Source: Rhizobium sp. WSM4643 (GTDB taxonomy: Bacteria > Pseudomonadota > Alphaproteobacteria > Rhizobiales > Rhizobiaceae). From it: 64,000 bases of DNA. The notes beneath the pieces were generated by a model, which was not told the DNA's origin, ran no database searches, and saw only the letters and a list, made by a program, of their open reading frames with translations. The translations under genes were made by a program, and so were the position numbers. Below are positions 30,154-39,470 of the stretch, piece by piece (positions within the stretch are counted from its first letter, which is position 1; each line of letters opens with the position of its first letter). The stretch lies in NCBI RefSeq assembly GCF_025152745.1, contig NZ_CP104040.1:1736001-1800000 (forward strand), written 5' to 3'.

Positions 30154-30453
30154 GGTGGCGTTCCTTCCAGGGAATCAGGTGACGTTGAACATCACCAGCC
30201 TGCCATGACCGCCCCTCTCAGTGAATTTGCAGAACCTTCCGCACACTACCTACCGATATACGAGGTGGCAGGATTGGCGAGTTCGATCGACCGCAGTTTC
30301 ACCATTTCAAATATCTCTCGACTCAGTCACTGGAGTTCCGCCGCTGGAGGGTAAGGGCGTGACGGTTATCGACTGGTTGCTGTCGGACCGGTCCGGCTCG
30401 ACTTCTGGATGCAAATATGGTCAAGATCACCCTTCCTGCCCGAGGAGGTCAAT

Positions 30454-31047
30454 ATGGCGAGTGACCCTGCATTGGTGCTGTTGACCGCCGAGGAATATCG
30501 GCGGGCCTCAATTATTCTTGAAGGGGTGCCAGGAACTGCGGCTCATCTGGACCCTCGATCGCTTGTTCCAGGCATGACCTATGTTGCCTTTGCGACGGAA
30601 CTTTACTTCAAGTTCCTCTTCCTTAGAGATAAGGGAAAAGACGCCCCAAACGAGCACGATCTGAGAAAACTCTTCAGAATGCTGCGACGCGATATTCAAA
30701 AAAGGATCAAAACGAAATGGGAAAGCCCTGTTGCAGGCGTTTTGATAATACGCAATCCCATAGCCGCCGCGACAAGGAAGCCTCACCCGGATTTTGACGA
30801 AACACTGCGTTTGTCAGCCAACGCATTCATTAGGCTGCGTTATGCCTACCAATATCCTCGTAGTGCACTTAATTATATCGGTGGAGATATCATGGAATGC
30901 GCGCGCGACGTAATCTATGAGGATTATCCGACTGAATATGCAGCATCGAGACTGCCACTGCCGCCCGGCGCAATCAATAAGAGCCAGATAACAGGCGTGG
31001 TCGACAAGTTGGACACCCACCCGCTTCGGCAGCCACCGAAAAAATAG
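30454..31047 (+). CDS. Hypothetical helical protein, possibly HEPN-like
   Basis: This 197-residue soluble protein starts at an ATG with GAGGAGG upstream. The segment MTYVAFATELYFKFLFLRDKGK ... EHDLRKLFRML resembles the first two helices of HEPN proteins (A-x-E-L-x-x-K ... HDL-x-x-L), and NAFIRLRYAYQYP resembles a later helix, but a clear R-x4-6-H catalytic motif is missing. It stands alone, just after the IS scar. Function unknown. Confidence 0.65.
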   Translation: MASDPALVLLTAEEYRRASIILEGVPGTAAHLDPRSLVPGMTYVAFATELYFKFLFLRDKGKDAPNEHDLRKLFRMLRRDIQKRIKTKWESPVAGVLIIRNPIAAATRKPHPDFDETLRLSANAFIRLRYAYQYPRSALNYIGGDIMECARDVIYEDYPTEYAASRLPLPPGAINKSQITGVVDKLDTHPLRQPPKK

Positions 31048-31187
31048 CGTCAAATGCGATCCACACCCAGCAAGCGCGCGGTCTTTGTGCCTCCGCTTCC
31101 AAACCGCCAGCCGCGCCTTGAACAATGGAGCGAGGCCAAAAATAGCCACGCGACCATGGAAATTTGATAAACCTAAGTAATACAAAG

Positions 31188-31469
31188 TCACCGGTAGAGA
31201 ATTGGTCGTGTAAACTTGGCAATAATACGAGCGAATGTGCTGGCAGCTGAAGTCCATGTGTGTGGAGTGACTACATCTATTCCAAGATGCTGGCGTCCCT
31301 TATTCGTCAATGCCAGCGTTTCCGTAAAGCCTAGGTCCCCGCCATGATACTCTTTGGAAATGAGGCCGAGCAACTCGGCTTCCACGTCCAAGGGATAATA
31401 GTGGTCTTCTACGACTTCCATCGCCCCGCCCTTGTCGGCAATCTCCTTAAGCATACCGTCAATATCCAT
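31188..31469 (-). CDS. Hypothetical small protein with winged-helix-like motif
   Basis: A 93-residue frame with ATG at 31469. The C-terminal part has ETLALTNKGRQHLGI, which resembles the LT-x-x-G-R/K ending of winged helix domains, after an acidic N-terminus. No other match. The gene overlaps nothing and converges with the 197-residue orphan gene. The 31470-32160 stretch after it has no supportable gene. Confidence 0.5.
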   Translation of the reverse strand: MDIDGMLKEIADKGGAMEVVEDHYYPLDVEAELLGLISKEYHGGDLGFTETLALTNKGRQHLGIDVVTPHTWTSAASTFARIIAKFTRPILYR

Positions 31470-32160
31470 GCGAAGGCCCTATTAACTTATCGAATTTCGG
31501 ACGGCGCGATCATTGTTGTGATACTCGCGAAATCCTTACTCCTCTTGCATTTAAACAAGGGTGAATCAACTGGTAAGTATTGGTCCGGGATCAGGGGCAA
31601 GCGCACGATCAGCGCAGGATCAATGACGCCGCTGCTCACTATCGGCAGATTGCCGGCTGCGTCGCATGCACGCCAGCTCCGATCCACGCGCTGTCAGTGT
31701 AGAGCCCCGCAGTTTCCGATGCCGATGCAATATCAAAGACGCGCGCCAGTGGTGCCGGAACTGCCCGCTGCGCAGAATTGAAGGTCTGTCGGACGCCGTT
31801 TGTCGGTTTGTCGCGGCCACAACGGTGTTGTTGCTACCAATGATCGGCGTCTGATTTCTATTTCGATTCGCGTGACGCGAAAGACCATGCGGCGGCTTTC
31901 ACGTATTTCATGCCTTTGACGAGGTCCAACGGGTAGCGTATTGCAGCTAGTCACTACAGGTGGGATGTCGTTTCGCCCGATATGATCCACTCACGCCCGC
32001 AGCTCGATCTGGGAGGGCTCACAGGACCAGTGCTATCCCGCATTTCCTCAGCATAGCAGGCAGGCTGCAGCTCTCCGCCATCCATCCTACCTAGCCGCAG
32101 AATTCGGCCTCGGCGATCAGCGTGGCTGCGCGCCGTTTCTGCCCGATCCAGGCGGTGATC
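31470..32160. other. 691-base stretch without supportable gene
   Basis: Only short frames without ribosome sites or known motifs occur on both strands. Codon-position bias is not apparent. Composition is mixed. A faint piece near 32100-32157, read on the minus strand as ITAWIGQKRRAATLIAEAE, may be a relic of a longer protein. I see nothing else. Confidence 0.4.
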
Positions 32161-32424
32161 TCAGTGAACGACCGAGAGGTAGCGGATGCCGGCTTCATCA
32201 GCCGCTCTCATCAGCGCTTCCCGCGCGGCGTTTGCGGGCGTGGTGCCGCGGATCGCGTCGAGGCATGTCTTCACCGCCACGATATACTCCTCGCCATCAT
32301 CCCCAGGCCATTCGGAGATGAGCATGATGGCTGCGTCGCCGAGGGTTCTGACGACGCTGTATTTATCTTGGCCGCTCATGAGCATCCTCAGGGCGGGAAA
32401 CTGATGCGATGTGTACCGATTCAT
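32161..32424 (-). CDS. DUF982 domain protein
   Basis: The 87-residue protein belongs to DUF982, a family much expanded in rhizobia, often on plasmids: VVRTLGDAAIMLISEWPGDDGEEYIVAVKTCLDAI followed by AREALMRAADEAGI. Function unknown. The ATG at 32424 is preceded by AGGACC and is preferred; ATG codons up to 32451 are also in frame. Confidence 0.8.
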   Translation of the reverse strand: MNRYTSHQFPALRMLMSGQDKYSVVRTLGDAAIMLISEWPGDDGEEYIVAVKTCLDAIRGTTPANAAREALMRAADEAGIRYLSVVH

Positions 32425-33201
32425 GACATTTGGTCCTTGCATCATCAACATATTAGTAACCCTGCAAAAAGCGTTCCAACGGGAGCTGCTGCATGATCAT
32501 CCGCGGATGGTTCCGCAACAACGGCCGGCAACGGAACGGGGAGATCGATGCAGTCGCAGAGCGGTCAAACCGATCAAACCGATCTGGGTCAAAGCGCGGC
32601 CGAGCAGATCCGAACTGGTCTTGGGATGCTTCTCGGACGGATGACAGTCTCCAATGAGGGCTGCCGTTACCACCGCACCGGAGTACACCGAGAACACGAG
32701 GTTCTCACTCCGCGATGAAGGCCACCGATCCCATCAAAAACCGTGACATGTCGTTTTACCGTTGAAATCGTAAGTTGTTGTTTTGTCGGGCGCAGCTTTC
32801 GATCGGATTATCTGGATTGTTAAAGTGCTTAGGGCTATTGCCCTTGTCCGATTGGGCAGAAATTCGAGGCAATGCCTAGACAACCAAGTGGCCGGGAACT
32901 TGTTTTAAACACATTGCCGTCCTATTGATTCTTCTATCGAAATTGCTTGTCGAGCTTGGTTTGCGCCCTTGGCGTCCCAGCTGATCTTTCCTTTCAAAAT
33001 CGATTTCTGCGCCGTCCGGCAGCCGCCGGAGGGTGATTGTCATGCCGGTTGAGGGGGATCGTCATGAACGCAGGCAATTCTTTGATCGACGCAAGCCTCC
33101 GCCAAACACCCATCGTCGCTGCCTGATATGCCTTCGGTCTTTGCCCGCGGATGTCAGCGGCGCCATTCAGGCTGGGTTTTCCAGCCATTGAGGAGAATTT
33201 C
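32425..33201. other. 777-base stretch without supportable gene
   Basis: No frame here has a ribosome site together with codon bias or a known motif. The region between 32700 and 32950 is AT-richer and includes a promoter-like area for the small gene at 33202. No repeat was found. Confidence 0.4.
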
Positions 33202-33381
33202 ATGAGCAAGACCAATGCAGAAGCACTGTTGCGTAAAATGCAGCGCCAGGTCGCCAATACCAGTGGCGGTGGCCATCTCGGCGGCACCAACTTCGGTCAG
33301 GGCAATGACGCCAAGACCTCGTCCGGAAGCGGCAATCGACCGGCAGGCAAGGGCAGGCCGCCAAGTGGCGGCAAACGCTGA
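33202..33381 (+). CDS. Small Gly-rich basic protein
   Basis: The 59-residue product starts SKTNAEALLRKMQRQVAN and continues with a Gly/Ser/Asn-rich tail (SGGGHLGGTNFGQGN, ending PSGGKR). GAGGAG lies nine bases before the ATG. No domain recognised. A family B repeat and a strong terminator follow, which supports a real transcription unit. Confidence 0.7.
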   Translation: MSKTNAEALLRKMQRQVANTSGGGHLGGTNFGQGNDAKTSSGSGNRPAGKGRPPSGGKR

Positions 33382-33383
33382 CG

Positions 33384-33441
33384 ACAGCGCCGCGCGTCTT
33401 TTAAGGCGCGCAAAGGACGCTGTAGCATTTTGAAGGGCTGC
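33384..33441. repeat. Interspersed repeat family B, medium copy
   Basis: The copy begins with ACAGCG-CCGCGCGTC and continues TTTTAAGGCGCGCAAAGGACGCTGT, with ACAGCG/CGCTGT as outer inverted repeat, then AGCATTTTGAAGGGCTGCAT. It is nearly the same as the first 60 bases of the copy at 49953-50054 and lacks its second palindrome. Confidence 0.75.
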
Positions 33442-33456
33442 ATCGCGATCGAAGAC

Positions 33457-33485
33457 AACCCCGCCATAATGGCGGGGTTTTGTTT
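33457..33485 (+). terminator. Rho-independent terminator after small Gly-rich gene
   Basis: A ten-base-pair stem (AACCCCGCCA with TGGCGGGGTT) with a three-base loop is followed by TTTTGTTT. Confidence 0.85.
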
Positions 33486-33532
33486 GATGCGCCTCTGAAG
33501 GCCTACGGCGGATTGGATCTGCTCGGCTCTTC

Positions 33533-33844
33533 TCAGCGATCCAGGAAATGATCGAAGTAGACCTGGGGGATGGGGTAGGCGTAGACGCCCCTGTCGACGA
33601 AACTGTACCTATAGAGGCAACTTCTGAGAGCTGCGTTGTAATAGAGGCTATGCGGGTCCGTTGAGCCGCGTCGCCATGAGCCAGCCTCCGGCACGCACCG
33701 TTGAAGCACTTTATCGTATCGAGCCAGGAGCGCCGGGTCGGTATCGACCCGAATGCCGCCGTAGGACTGATAGTTTGAAGGAGATTCTGCGGCCGATATA
33801 CAGCCCAGGCTAAGTGCAAGACCAACGACTGCCATCAATCTCAT
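33533..33844 (-). CDS. Hypothetical exported protein
   Basis: This 103-residue protein has a signal peptide (residues 1-18, cut near ISAAE; a Cys at 15 is not in a classic lipobox). The mature part is rich in Tyr and Arg, with two Cys (QRCVPE and RSCLYRY) that may form a disulfide. No domain recognised. It is a single-gene unit and converges with the small Gly-rich gene. Confidence 0.7.
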   Translation of the reverse strand: MRLMAVVGLALSLGCISAAESPSNYQSYGGIRVDTDPALLARYDKVLQRCVPEAGSWRRGSTDPHSLYYNAALRSCLYRYSFVDRGVYAYPIPQVYFDHFLDR

Positions 33845-34054
33845 TGAATTTATTCCCCCTGATCGATTATCGAAGTATCGGGCAGAACGTTATTAGTTCC
33901 AGTGCCTGCGGGCAAGGCCCGCTTGTTGCGGCCTCTACATCGGCGGCGTGATCTTCCGGATGGCCGACCGTGAGAAATGAGCGAGATCATCTCGCGAAGC
34001 GCACCGGCGGCTTGAGAGCTGCCGCCACGGATGGCGGCAGCAATTTTGTACCGA

Positions 34055-34483
34055 TCAATCCAAGAGATCGGCGGGAACCTTGCCGCCATTTTCCGAAAGC
34101 CGCTTCATCAGCGCCTTGTGCAGCCACACATTCATTTTTGCGGAATCGTTGGCGTCGCCGGTATAGCCGAGTTCAGCGGCAAGTTCCTTGCGCTCGGTTA
34201 GGCTTGCATCCATCCCAACGGCTTTCATCAAGTCCACGATCGAGTGGCGCCAATCGAGTTTCTGGCCGCTCTTCTTCACAGCCGCGTCAAGGATCGGGAC
34301 GATATCGACTGTGGCGGTGGCCGGCTTGCTTTGCGGGGCAGGGGCAGCAGGCGTTGGACTGGGCGCTGCCGACGGTGAGGCAGGCGCTTGCGCCGGCTCC
34401 ATCTTCGGCGCGCCGGCAGCAACGGGTTCGGCTGCTTTCGCCTCTCCGAAGATTGCATGTTTGATTTTGTCGAAAATGCCCAT
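34055..34483 (-). CDS. DUF3597 protein
   Basis: The 142-residue protein has the DUF3597 layout: MGIFDKIKHAIFG at the start, a Pro/Ala-rich linker (about residues 18-55) and a C-terminal compact domain with VDIVPILDAAVKKSGQKLDWRHSIVDLMKAVGMD and KELAAELGY ... MNVWLHKALMKRL. DUF3597 proteins are small, probably cytoplasmic, and functionally unknown, though the C-terminal domain recalls peptidoglycan-binding LysM partners. The ATG at 34483 has GGAGG upstream. Confidence 0.9.
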   Translation of the reverse strand: MGIFDKIKHAIFGEAKAAEPVAAGAPKMEPAQAPASPSAAPSPTPAAPAPQSKPATATVDIVPILDAAVKKSGQKLDWRHSIVDLMKAVGMDASLTERKELAAELGYTGDANDSAKMNVWLHKALMKRLSENGGKVPADLLD

Positions 34484-34666
34484 TCTAAACCTCCAGTTCC
34501 ATCAGATGAGAACATGCTGAAACATGGACTTCCCGCCTGATATATCCAGGCGGGAGGGGAGTTATTTTTAACAGGTTCAATCCTTGGTGGAAAAGCCAAT
34601 GCCGCGTGTGATCGATCTCGAGGAAGAACTCCGATCGGATTATTCGCCGCCTCCCGCTGAACATGC

Positions 34667-34701
34667 AAAACCCGCCGAGCCAGCGGCTCGGCGGGTCTTT
34701 T
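34667..34701 (-). terminator. Bidirectional terminator downstream of aapP
   Basis: An 11-base-pair perfect stem (CCCGCCGAGCC with GGCTCGGCGGG) with a three-base loop is flanked by AAAA on the left and TCTTTT on the right, so transcripts on either strand would end with U's. It lies 112 bases after the aapP stop and closes the aap operon. Confidence 0.85.
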
Positions 34702-34715
34702 CAAAGGATGCTTCG

Positions 34716-34815
34716 ATCTAAAACATGCAAAAGTGAGCAGCGGTTTGCGACAACATGCGTAAAAACAAGGGCCTAAAGCGCGGGGAGAGAATCCGAAAGA
34801 TCGTGACCCGCTTTA
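34716..34815 (-). repeat. Interspersed repeat family A, reverse copy
   Basis: Read on the minus strand this element starts TAAAGCGGGTCACGATCTTTCGG, continues with CGCGCTTTAGGCCC and TTTTTACGCATGTTGTCGCAAACCGCTGCTCACTTTTGCATG. It aligns throughout with the copy at 17777-17881. Its first bases are the TAA stop of aapP. Confidence 0.8.
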
Positions 34816-35586
34816 GTGCAGGATCTGGCTGAGGAACAGCTTGGTGCGTTCGTGCTGCGGATTGTCGAAGAACTCGGCCGGTGAATTCTGCTCGACGATC
34901 TGGCCCTGGTCCATGAAGATGACGCGGTTGGCGACCTGGCGGGCAAAGCCCATTTCATGCGTGACGCAGAGCATGGTCATGCCTTCCTCGGCAAGACCCA
35001 CCATGGTGTCGAGCACTTCCTTGATCATTTCGGGATCGAGCGCCGAGGTCGGCTCGTCGAACAGCATGATCTTCGGGTTCATACACAGCGACCGGGCGAT
35101 CGCCACGCGCTGCTGCTGGCCGCCGGAGAGCTGGCCCGGATATTTGTTGGCTTGCTCCGGAATCTTGACCCGCTTGAGGAAGTGCATGGCCACTTCTTCG
35201 GCTTGCTTCTTCGGCATCTTGCGGACCCAGATCGGCGCCAGCGTGCAGTTTTCGAGGATCGTCAGGTGCGGGAAGAGGTTGAAGTGCTGGAACACCATGC
35301 CGACTTCGCGCCGCACTTCGTCGATCTTCTTCAGGTCGTTGGTGAGCTCGGTGCCATCGACGATGATTTTGCCCTTCTGATGCTCTTCCAGGCGATTGAT
35401 GCAGCGGATCATCGTCGACTTGCCCGAGCCCGACGGACCGGCGATGACGATACGCTCGCCACGCATGACCTTCAGGTTGATGTCGCGTAGCACGTGGAAA
35501 TCGCCGTACCACTTGTTCATGTTGACGATCTCTACCGCCACTTCCGTCGCGGAAACGGTGAGCTTTTTCGCTGGAGCTTCAGCCAT
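34813..35586 (-). CDS. aapP: General L-amino acid ABC transporter ATP-binding protein
   Basis: The 257-residue ATPase has Walker [10 protein letters not shown] (about residues 51-59), signature LSGGQQQR, Walker [14 protein letters not shown] and a switch His in CVTHEMGFA. It powers the Aap permease that takes up many amino acids and is important in rhizobia for nitrogen exchange in the nodule. Last gene in the order aapJ-aapQ-aapM-aapP. The stop codon belongs to repeat family A. Start ATG-GCT-GAA follows aapM by 35 bases. Confidence 0.97.
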   Translation of the reverse strand: MAEAPAKKLTVSATEVAVEIVNMNKWYGDFHVLRDINLKVMRGERIVIAGPSGSGKSTMIRCINRLEEHQKGKIIVDGTELTNDLKKIDEVRREVGMVFQHFNLFPHLTILENCTLAPIWVRKMPKKQAEEVAMHFLKRVKIPEQANKYPGQLSGGQQQRVAIARSLCMNPKIMLFDEPTSALDPEMIKEVLDTMVGLAEEGMTMLCVTHEMGFARQVANRVIFMDQGQIVEQNSPAEFFDNPQHERTKLFLSQILH

Positions 35587-35621
35587 GACTATTTTCCCTC
35601 ATTTTTATCGTTTTAGCGTTC

Positions 35622-36776
35622 TTATCGTTTGTGGCCGGTATCGAGATGGCGTTCCATGAAACCTGAATAGCGCGACATGCCGAAGCAGAACAGCCAGAAG
35701 ATGAAGCCCGCGAAGATCAGACCCGTGATCGGCGTGACAGCGCTTGCCCAGTTGGCATCTGAGAAGTTCAGCTTGACGATGCCAAGCAGATCGAACATGC
35801 CGATAATGGTGACCAGCGACGTGTCCTTGAACGTTCCGATGAAGGTGTTCACGATGCTCGGGATCACCAGCTTGATGGCCTGCGGCATGATGATCAGCCG
35901 GGTCTTCTGCCAATAGCCGAGGCCAAGTGAATCGGCGCCTTCGAACTGTCCCTTCGGGATCGCCTGAAGGCCGCCGCGGATCACTTCCGCCATATAGGCC
36001 GACGTGAAGATCGACACACCGATCAGCGCCCGAAGCAGTTTGTCCACGTTCCAGCCTGTGGGAAGGAAGAGCGGCAGCATGACACTTGCCATGAACAGAA
36101 CGGTGATCAGCGGAACGCCTCGAATGACCTCGATGAAGGTAACGCAAAGCATCCGGATGACGGGCATCTTCGAGCGGCGTCCCAGCGCGAGCAGAATGCC
36201 GCAGGGTAAAGAGACGGCAATACCGACAAAGGATAGAACGAGCGTCACCATCAACCCGCCCCAGAGCGGAGTATCCACCACTTCGAGGCCGAAGCCGCCG
36301 TGAAGAAGCCAGAAGGCGAGGACCGGCAGGACGGCGAACAGAAGAATGGCGTTCATGCCCTTGCGCGGCGCCGACGGGATCAACATCGGGACCAGCAGCA
36401 GAATGAACAGGATCCCGACGATCGCCGGCCTCCAACGCTCACCGAGCGGATAGCGGCCGAAAATAAACTGATCGTACTTGGCGCTGATGAAGGCCCAGCA
36501 TGCACCGCTCCAGCCGTCAGGCTGGATGCCGCCCTGGATCGTCGTCGCGCAGAATGTGCGGTCCGGGCCTGACCATACGGCCTGGATGAACAGCCAGTTG
36601 ACGAGATGCGGCACGGCCCATGCGATGAGCGCAAGAGCCAGGATCGTCAGGATCACGTCCTTCGGAGTTGCCAGGAGATTGCGGCGTATCCAGGCGACGG
36701 CCCCCGTCTCGCCGGGGGGCGGCGGTTCGGCGGCAAGGATGGACGTTCTGACAAAGGGTTTATCGGCGACCGACAT
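35622..36776 (-). CDS. aapM: General L-amino acid ABC transporter permease AapM
   Basis: The 384-residue membrane protein has about eight hydrophobic segments. The permease EAA loop is [24 protein letters not shown] in the C-terminal half. An extra N-terminal region with a periplasmic loop ([12 protein letters not shown]) distinguishes AapM from short HisM-type permeases. The ATG at 36776 is one base after the aapQ stop, so coupling is very likely; the frame's longer form would reach into aapQ. Confidence 0.96.
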   Translation of the reverse strand: MSVADKPFVRTSILAAEPPPPGETGAVAWIRRNLLATPKDVILTILALALIAWAVPHLVNWLFIQAVWSGPDRTFCATTIQGGIQPDGWSGACWAFISAKYDQFIFGRYPLGERWRPAIVGILFILLLVPMLIPSAPRKGMNAILLFAVLPVLAFWLLHGGFGLEVVDTPLWGGLMVTLVLSFVGIAVSLPCGILLALGRRSKMPVIRMLCVTFIEVIRGVPLITVLFMASVMLPLFLPTGWNVDKLLRALIGVSIFTSAYMAEVIRGGLQAIPKGQFEGADSLGLGYWQKTRLIIMPQAIKLVIPSIVNTFIGTFKDTSLVTIIGMFDLLGIVKLNFSDANWASAVTPITGLIFAGFIFWLFCFGMSRYSGFMERHLDTGHKR

Positions 36777-36777
36777 C

Positions 36778-37980
36778 TTATCTCTCCACCAGTGCCATCT
36801 TGGCATTGAACCAATTCATGAACAGCGACGTGAGAATGCTCAAGCTGAGATAGACGATACCCCAGATGCAGACGATCTCGATCGCTTGACCGCTCTGATT
36901 GAGGATCGTGCCGCCGACGGCAACGAGATCCGAGAAACCGATCGCGATGGCGAGTGAGGAGTTCTTGGTCAGGTTCAGGTACTGGCTCGTCAGCGGCGGG
37001 ATGATGATGCGCAGCGCCTGCGGCACCACGACAAGTCTCGTCACGCTCGATGGATGCAGTCCCAGCGCACCGGCTGCTTCGGATTGTCCCTTTGCGACGC
37101 CGCGAATGCCGCCGCGAACGATCTCGGCGATGAACGAGGCTGTATAGAAGGACAGGGCGAGAAACAGCGACATGAATTCGGGGCCGACGACGGAGCCGCC
37201 CGTGAGATTGAATTTTCCGGCAATCGGAACGTCGAAGGTGAGCGGAAAGCCGGAGACAACAAAGACCAGCAATGGCATGCCGACGATCAGCGCGATCGAC
37301 GTCCATACAGTGTGGAACGGCTGGCCGGTTGCGGCTTGGCGCTTGTGGGCCCAGCGCACGATGATGATGGTGGCGACAATCGCAATCAGCAGGGCGATGC
37401 CGACCGCTATCATGCCTGTCTCAAAGATCGGCTTCGGGAAGGCTAGTCCTCTGTTGTTGAGGAACATGTTGAACGGCAGACCCACCGACTCGCGCGGCTG
37501 CGGCAAGACGGAGAGAACGCCGAGATACCAGAAAAAGATGACAAGCAGCGGCGGAATGTTGCGGAAAACCTCGACATAGACCGTGCAGAGCTTGGCAATC
37601 AGCCAATTGCGCGACAGCCGGCCGATCCCGATCAGGAAGCCGATGATGGTCGCCGTGAATATCCCGGTCACCGCCACCAGCAAGGTATTCAGAATGCCGA
37701 CGAGAAGCGCGCGCGCATAAGTCGAGTCACTCGAAAAGCTGATCAGCGACTGGCCGATTTCGAAACCGGCGCGACCGCGAAGAAAGCCGAAACCCGATGC
37801 CGTATTGCTGCGGGCAAGGTTCACGGCGGTGTTGTGGGCCACCCACCACACAAAGCCCACGAGAACAACGATTGTTAGAACCTGGTAAAATATGCTCCGG
37901 TATTTCGGGTCGTACATTGCCGACCGGAAACTCCAGCCGGTGCCATGCAAAGGTGTCGTATCCACAGCCTCATGCGTCAT
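36778..37980 (-). CDS. aapQ: General L-amino acid ABC transporter permease AapQ
   Basis: A 400-residue permease with about eight membrane segments, of normal length for AapQ. The EAA loop is [24 protein letters not shown]. With AapM it forms the membrane channel that receives substrate from AapJ. It is separated from aapJ by 103 bases holding a strong hairpin. Confidence 0.96.
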   Translation of the reverse strand: MTHEAVDTTPLHGTGWSFRSAMYDPKYRSIFYQVLTIVVLVGFVWWVAHNTAVNLARSNTASGFGFLRGRAGFEIGQSLISFSSDSTYARALLVGILNTLLVAVTGIFTATIIGFLIGIGRLSRNWLIAKLCTVYVEVFRNIPPLLVIFFWYLGVLSVLPQPRESVGLPFNMFLNNRGLAFPKPIFETGMIAVGIALLIAIVATIIIVRWAHKRQAATGQPFHTVWTSIALIVGMPLLVFVVSGFPLTFDVPIAGKFNLTGGSVVGPEFMSLFLALSFYTASFIAEIVRGGIRGVAKGQSEAAGALGLHPSSVTRLVVVPQALRIIIPPLTSQYLNLTKNSSLAIAIGFSDLVAVGGTILNQSGQAIEIVCIWGIVYLSLSILTSLFMNWFNAKMALVER

Positions 37981-38000
37981 GCCGCGCCAATCCCCTTGTG

Positions 38001-38061
38001 CCCGTTTTCGGGCTTTCTTTTTAGCTTTTTGGAAGCGGGAAGGCGGCTTGGCCGCCTTCCC
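38001..38061 (-). other. Intercistronic hairpins between aapJ and aapQ
   Basis: On the transcript a perfect 11-bp stem (GGGAAGGCGGC with GCCGCCTTCCC, loop of three bases, 38037-38061) follows the aapJ stop by 22 bases. A shorter stem (CCCG-TTTT-CGGG, 38001-38012) follows. No U-tract follows, so the structure more likely protects the abundant aapJ mRNA from 3' decay and lowers expression of the membrane genes than ends transcription. Confidence 0.7.
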
Positions 38062-38083
38062 GGTATTTCATGCCAGGGCTCGA

Positions 38084-39109
38084 TTAACGAACCGGCGGTG
38101 CGTACTGGATGCCGCCCTTGTTCCACAGGGCATTCAAGCCGCGTGCGATCTTGAGGGGGCTACCCTGACCGATGTTGCGTTCGAAGATTTCGCCATAATT
38201 GCCGACGCCCTTGATGACATTGGCGGCCCAATCATTGGTCAGGCCGAGGTCGGTGCCGATCTTGGTATCGGCCTCGCTGCCGAGGAAGCGCTTGATATCC
38301 GGGTTCGGCGAGTTCTTCATCTCGTCGACATTTGCCTGGGTAATGCCGAACTCTTCGGCATTGATCAGCGCATAAGCCGTCCAGGAAACGATGTCGAACC
38401 ACTGGTCGTCACCCTGACGGACGGCCGGGCCAAGTGGCTCCTTCGAGATGATCTCAGGAAGGATGACGTGTTCGTCGGGATTCTTCAGCGTCAGACGCAA
38501 CGAATAGAGACCGGATTGGTCGGTCGTGTAAACGTCGCAACGACCGGCGTCATAGGCGGCGTTGACCTCAGGAAGATTTTCGAAGACGACCGGATTGTAC
38601 TGCAGATTGTTCGTCTTGAAGTAATCGGCGAGGTTCAGTTCGGTAGTCGTGCCTGACTGTACGCACACTGCGGCGCCGGAGAGTTCGAGAGCCGACTTCA
38701 CGTTCAGGCCCTTGCGCACCATGAAGCCCTGGCCGTCGTAATAGGTGACAGGACGGAAGTTGAAGCCGAGTGCGGTGTCGCGATTGATCGTCCAGGTCGT
38801 ATTGCGCGAGAGAACGTCGATTTCGCCGGACTGCAGAGCGGTGAAGCGTTCCTTCGCATTTGTCGGCGTGTATTTGACCTTGGTGGGGTCGCCGAACACG
38901 GCCGAAGCGACGGCCTTGCAGAAGTCGACGTCGAAGCCGGCCCAATTGCCGGAAGCGTCAGGTGCGGCAAAGCCGGTAAGGCCGGTATTGACGCCGCACT
39001 GAACGAAACCCTTTGCCTTGACGTCTGAGAGAGTGGTGGCGGAGGCGGCCGAGGCGCCAGCTGCCAAAACTGCTGCGCCGATGGCGGCCGACAGGAGCTT
39101 ATTTTTCAT
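38084..39109 (-). CDS. aapJ: General L-amino acid ABC transporter periplasmic binding protein
   Basis: The 341-residue protein has a signal peptide (hydrophobic run to ASAASA, about residue 24) and a type II binding-protein fold: LSDVKAKGFVQCGVNTGLTGFAAPDASGNWAGFDVDFC, then a TTWTINRD block and RQGDDQWFDIVSW. It binds many L-amino acids. The ATG at 39109 is the family start; the longer frame is not supported. First gene of the operon. Confidence 0.97.
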   Translation of the reverse strand: MKNKLLSAAIGAAVLAAGASAASATTLSDVKAKGFVQCGVNTGLTGFAAPDASGNWAGFDVDFCKAVASAVFGDPTKVKYTPTNAKERFTALQSGEIDVLSRNTTWTINRDTALGFNFRPVTYYDGQGFMVRKGLNVKSALELSGAAVCVQSGTTTELNLADYFKTNNLQYNPVVFENLPEVNAAYDAGRCDVYTTDQSGLYSLRLTLKNPDEHVILPEIISKEPLGPAVRQGDDQWFDIVSWTAYALINAEEFGITQANVDEMKNSPNPDIKRFLGSEADTKIGTDLGLTNDWAANVIKGVGNYGEIFERNIGQGSPLKIARGLNALWNKGGIQYAPPVR

Positions 39110-39214
39110 TTTCCCAACCTTTTCCGTTGTCTTATCTTTTCTTGTGGAGAGTGCGTGCGAACAATCCGTGCCGCCTCCCCATTGTCTCGACACCCTCCCG
39201 GCGCGAGTGACCCT

Positions 39215-39243
39215 ATCACAGTCGCAAATGTCACTATGGTCAA
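39215..39243 (-). promoter_or_regulatory. Putative aapJ promoter
   Basis: On the minus strand TTGACC (39238-39243) and TGTGAT (39215-39220) are spaced by 17 bases, close to the rhizobial housekeeping consensus. The start of transcription would leave a leader of about 100 bases before aapJ. The 361-base gap between aapJ and metC has no other feature that I can support; Ntr-type control of aap is known in rhizobia but no NtrC site was found by eye. Confidence 0.4.
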
Positions 39244-39470
39244 GTGTCGCGCCCAATAATTGCCGCAAAATTCAGAATTTTGGTAGATTGCGCTGCATTC
39301 GTGGGCGGCTGGCTATGAAATAGGCGTCCGGTTGCGGAAAAATAACGCGAAAATCGAAATTTCCATCATTTCGGATCGTCGCCTGCAACCGATCTTCAAG
39401 GGGTTGACCCGAAACGGCGGGGCGTCCAAAAGTCTGGTTTCGCGACCCTTCGCCAAAGGCTATTCCCGAC

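Larger units (their letters stand above)
28955..30240. mobile_element. Composite IS scar: IS6 fragment joined tail-to-tail with IS256 remnant
   Basis: The IS256 side ends to the right near 30210-30240, where the leader (ATTTGCAGAACCTTCCGCACAC region) looks like the terminal repeat area of rhizobial IS256 elements, although no matching left copy was found. The left side is replaced by an IS6 N-terminal gene fragment. The bounds are approximate. Confidence 0.6.

Noticed and set aside
30814..31257. Minus-strand frame of 147 codons
   Set aside because: It overlaps the better supported HEPN-like gene and the 93-residue gene and has no ribosome site.
33850..34089. Minus-strand frame of 79 codons next to the DUF3597 gene
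   Set aside because: It overlaps the end of the DUF3597 gene and shows an Arg-rich, unstructured product.
39110..39470. SAM-type riboswitch before metC
   Set aside because: No conserved SAM-II or SAM-I core could be found by eye in the 361-base aapJ-metC gap.
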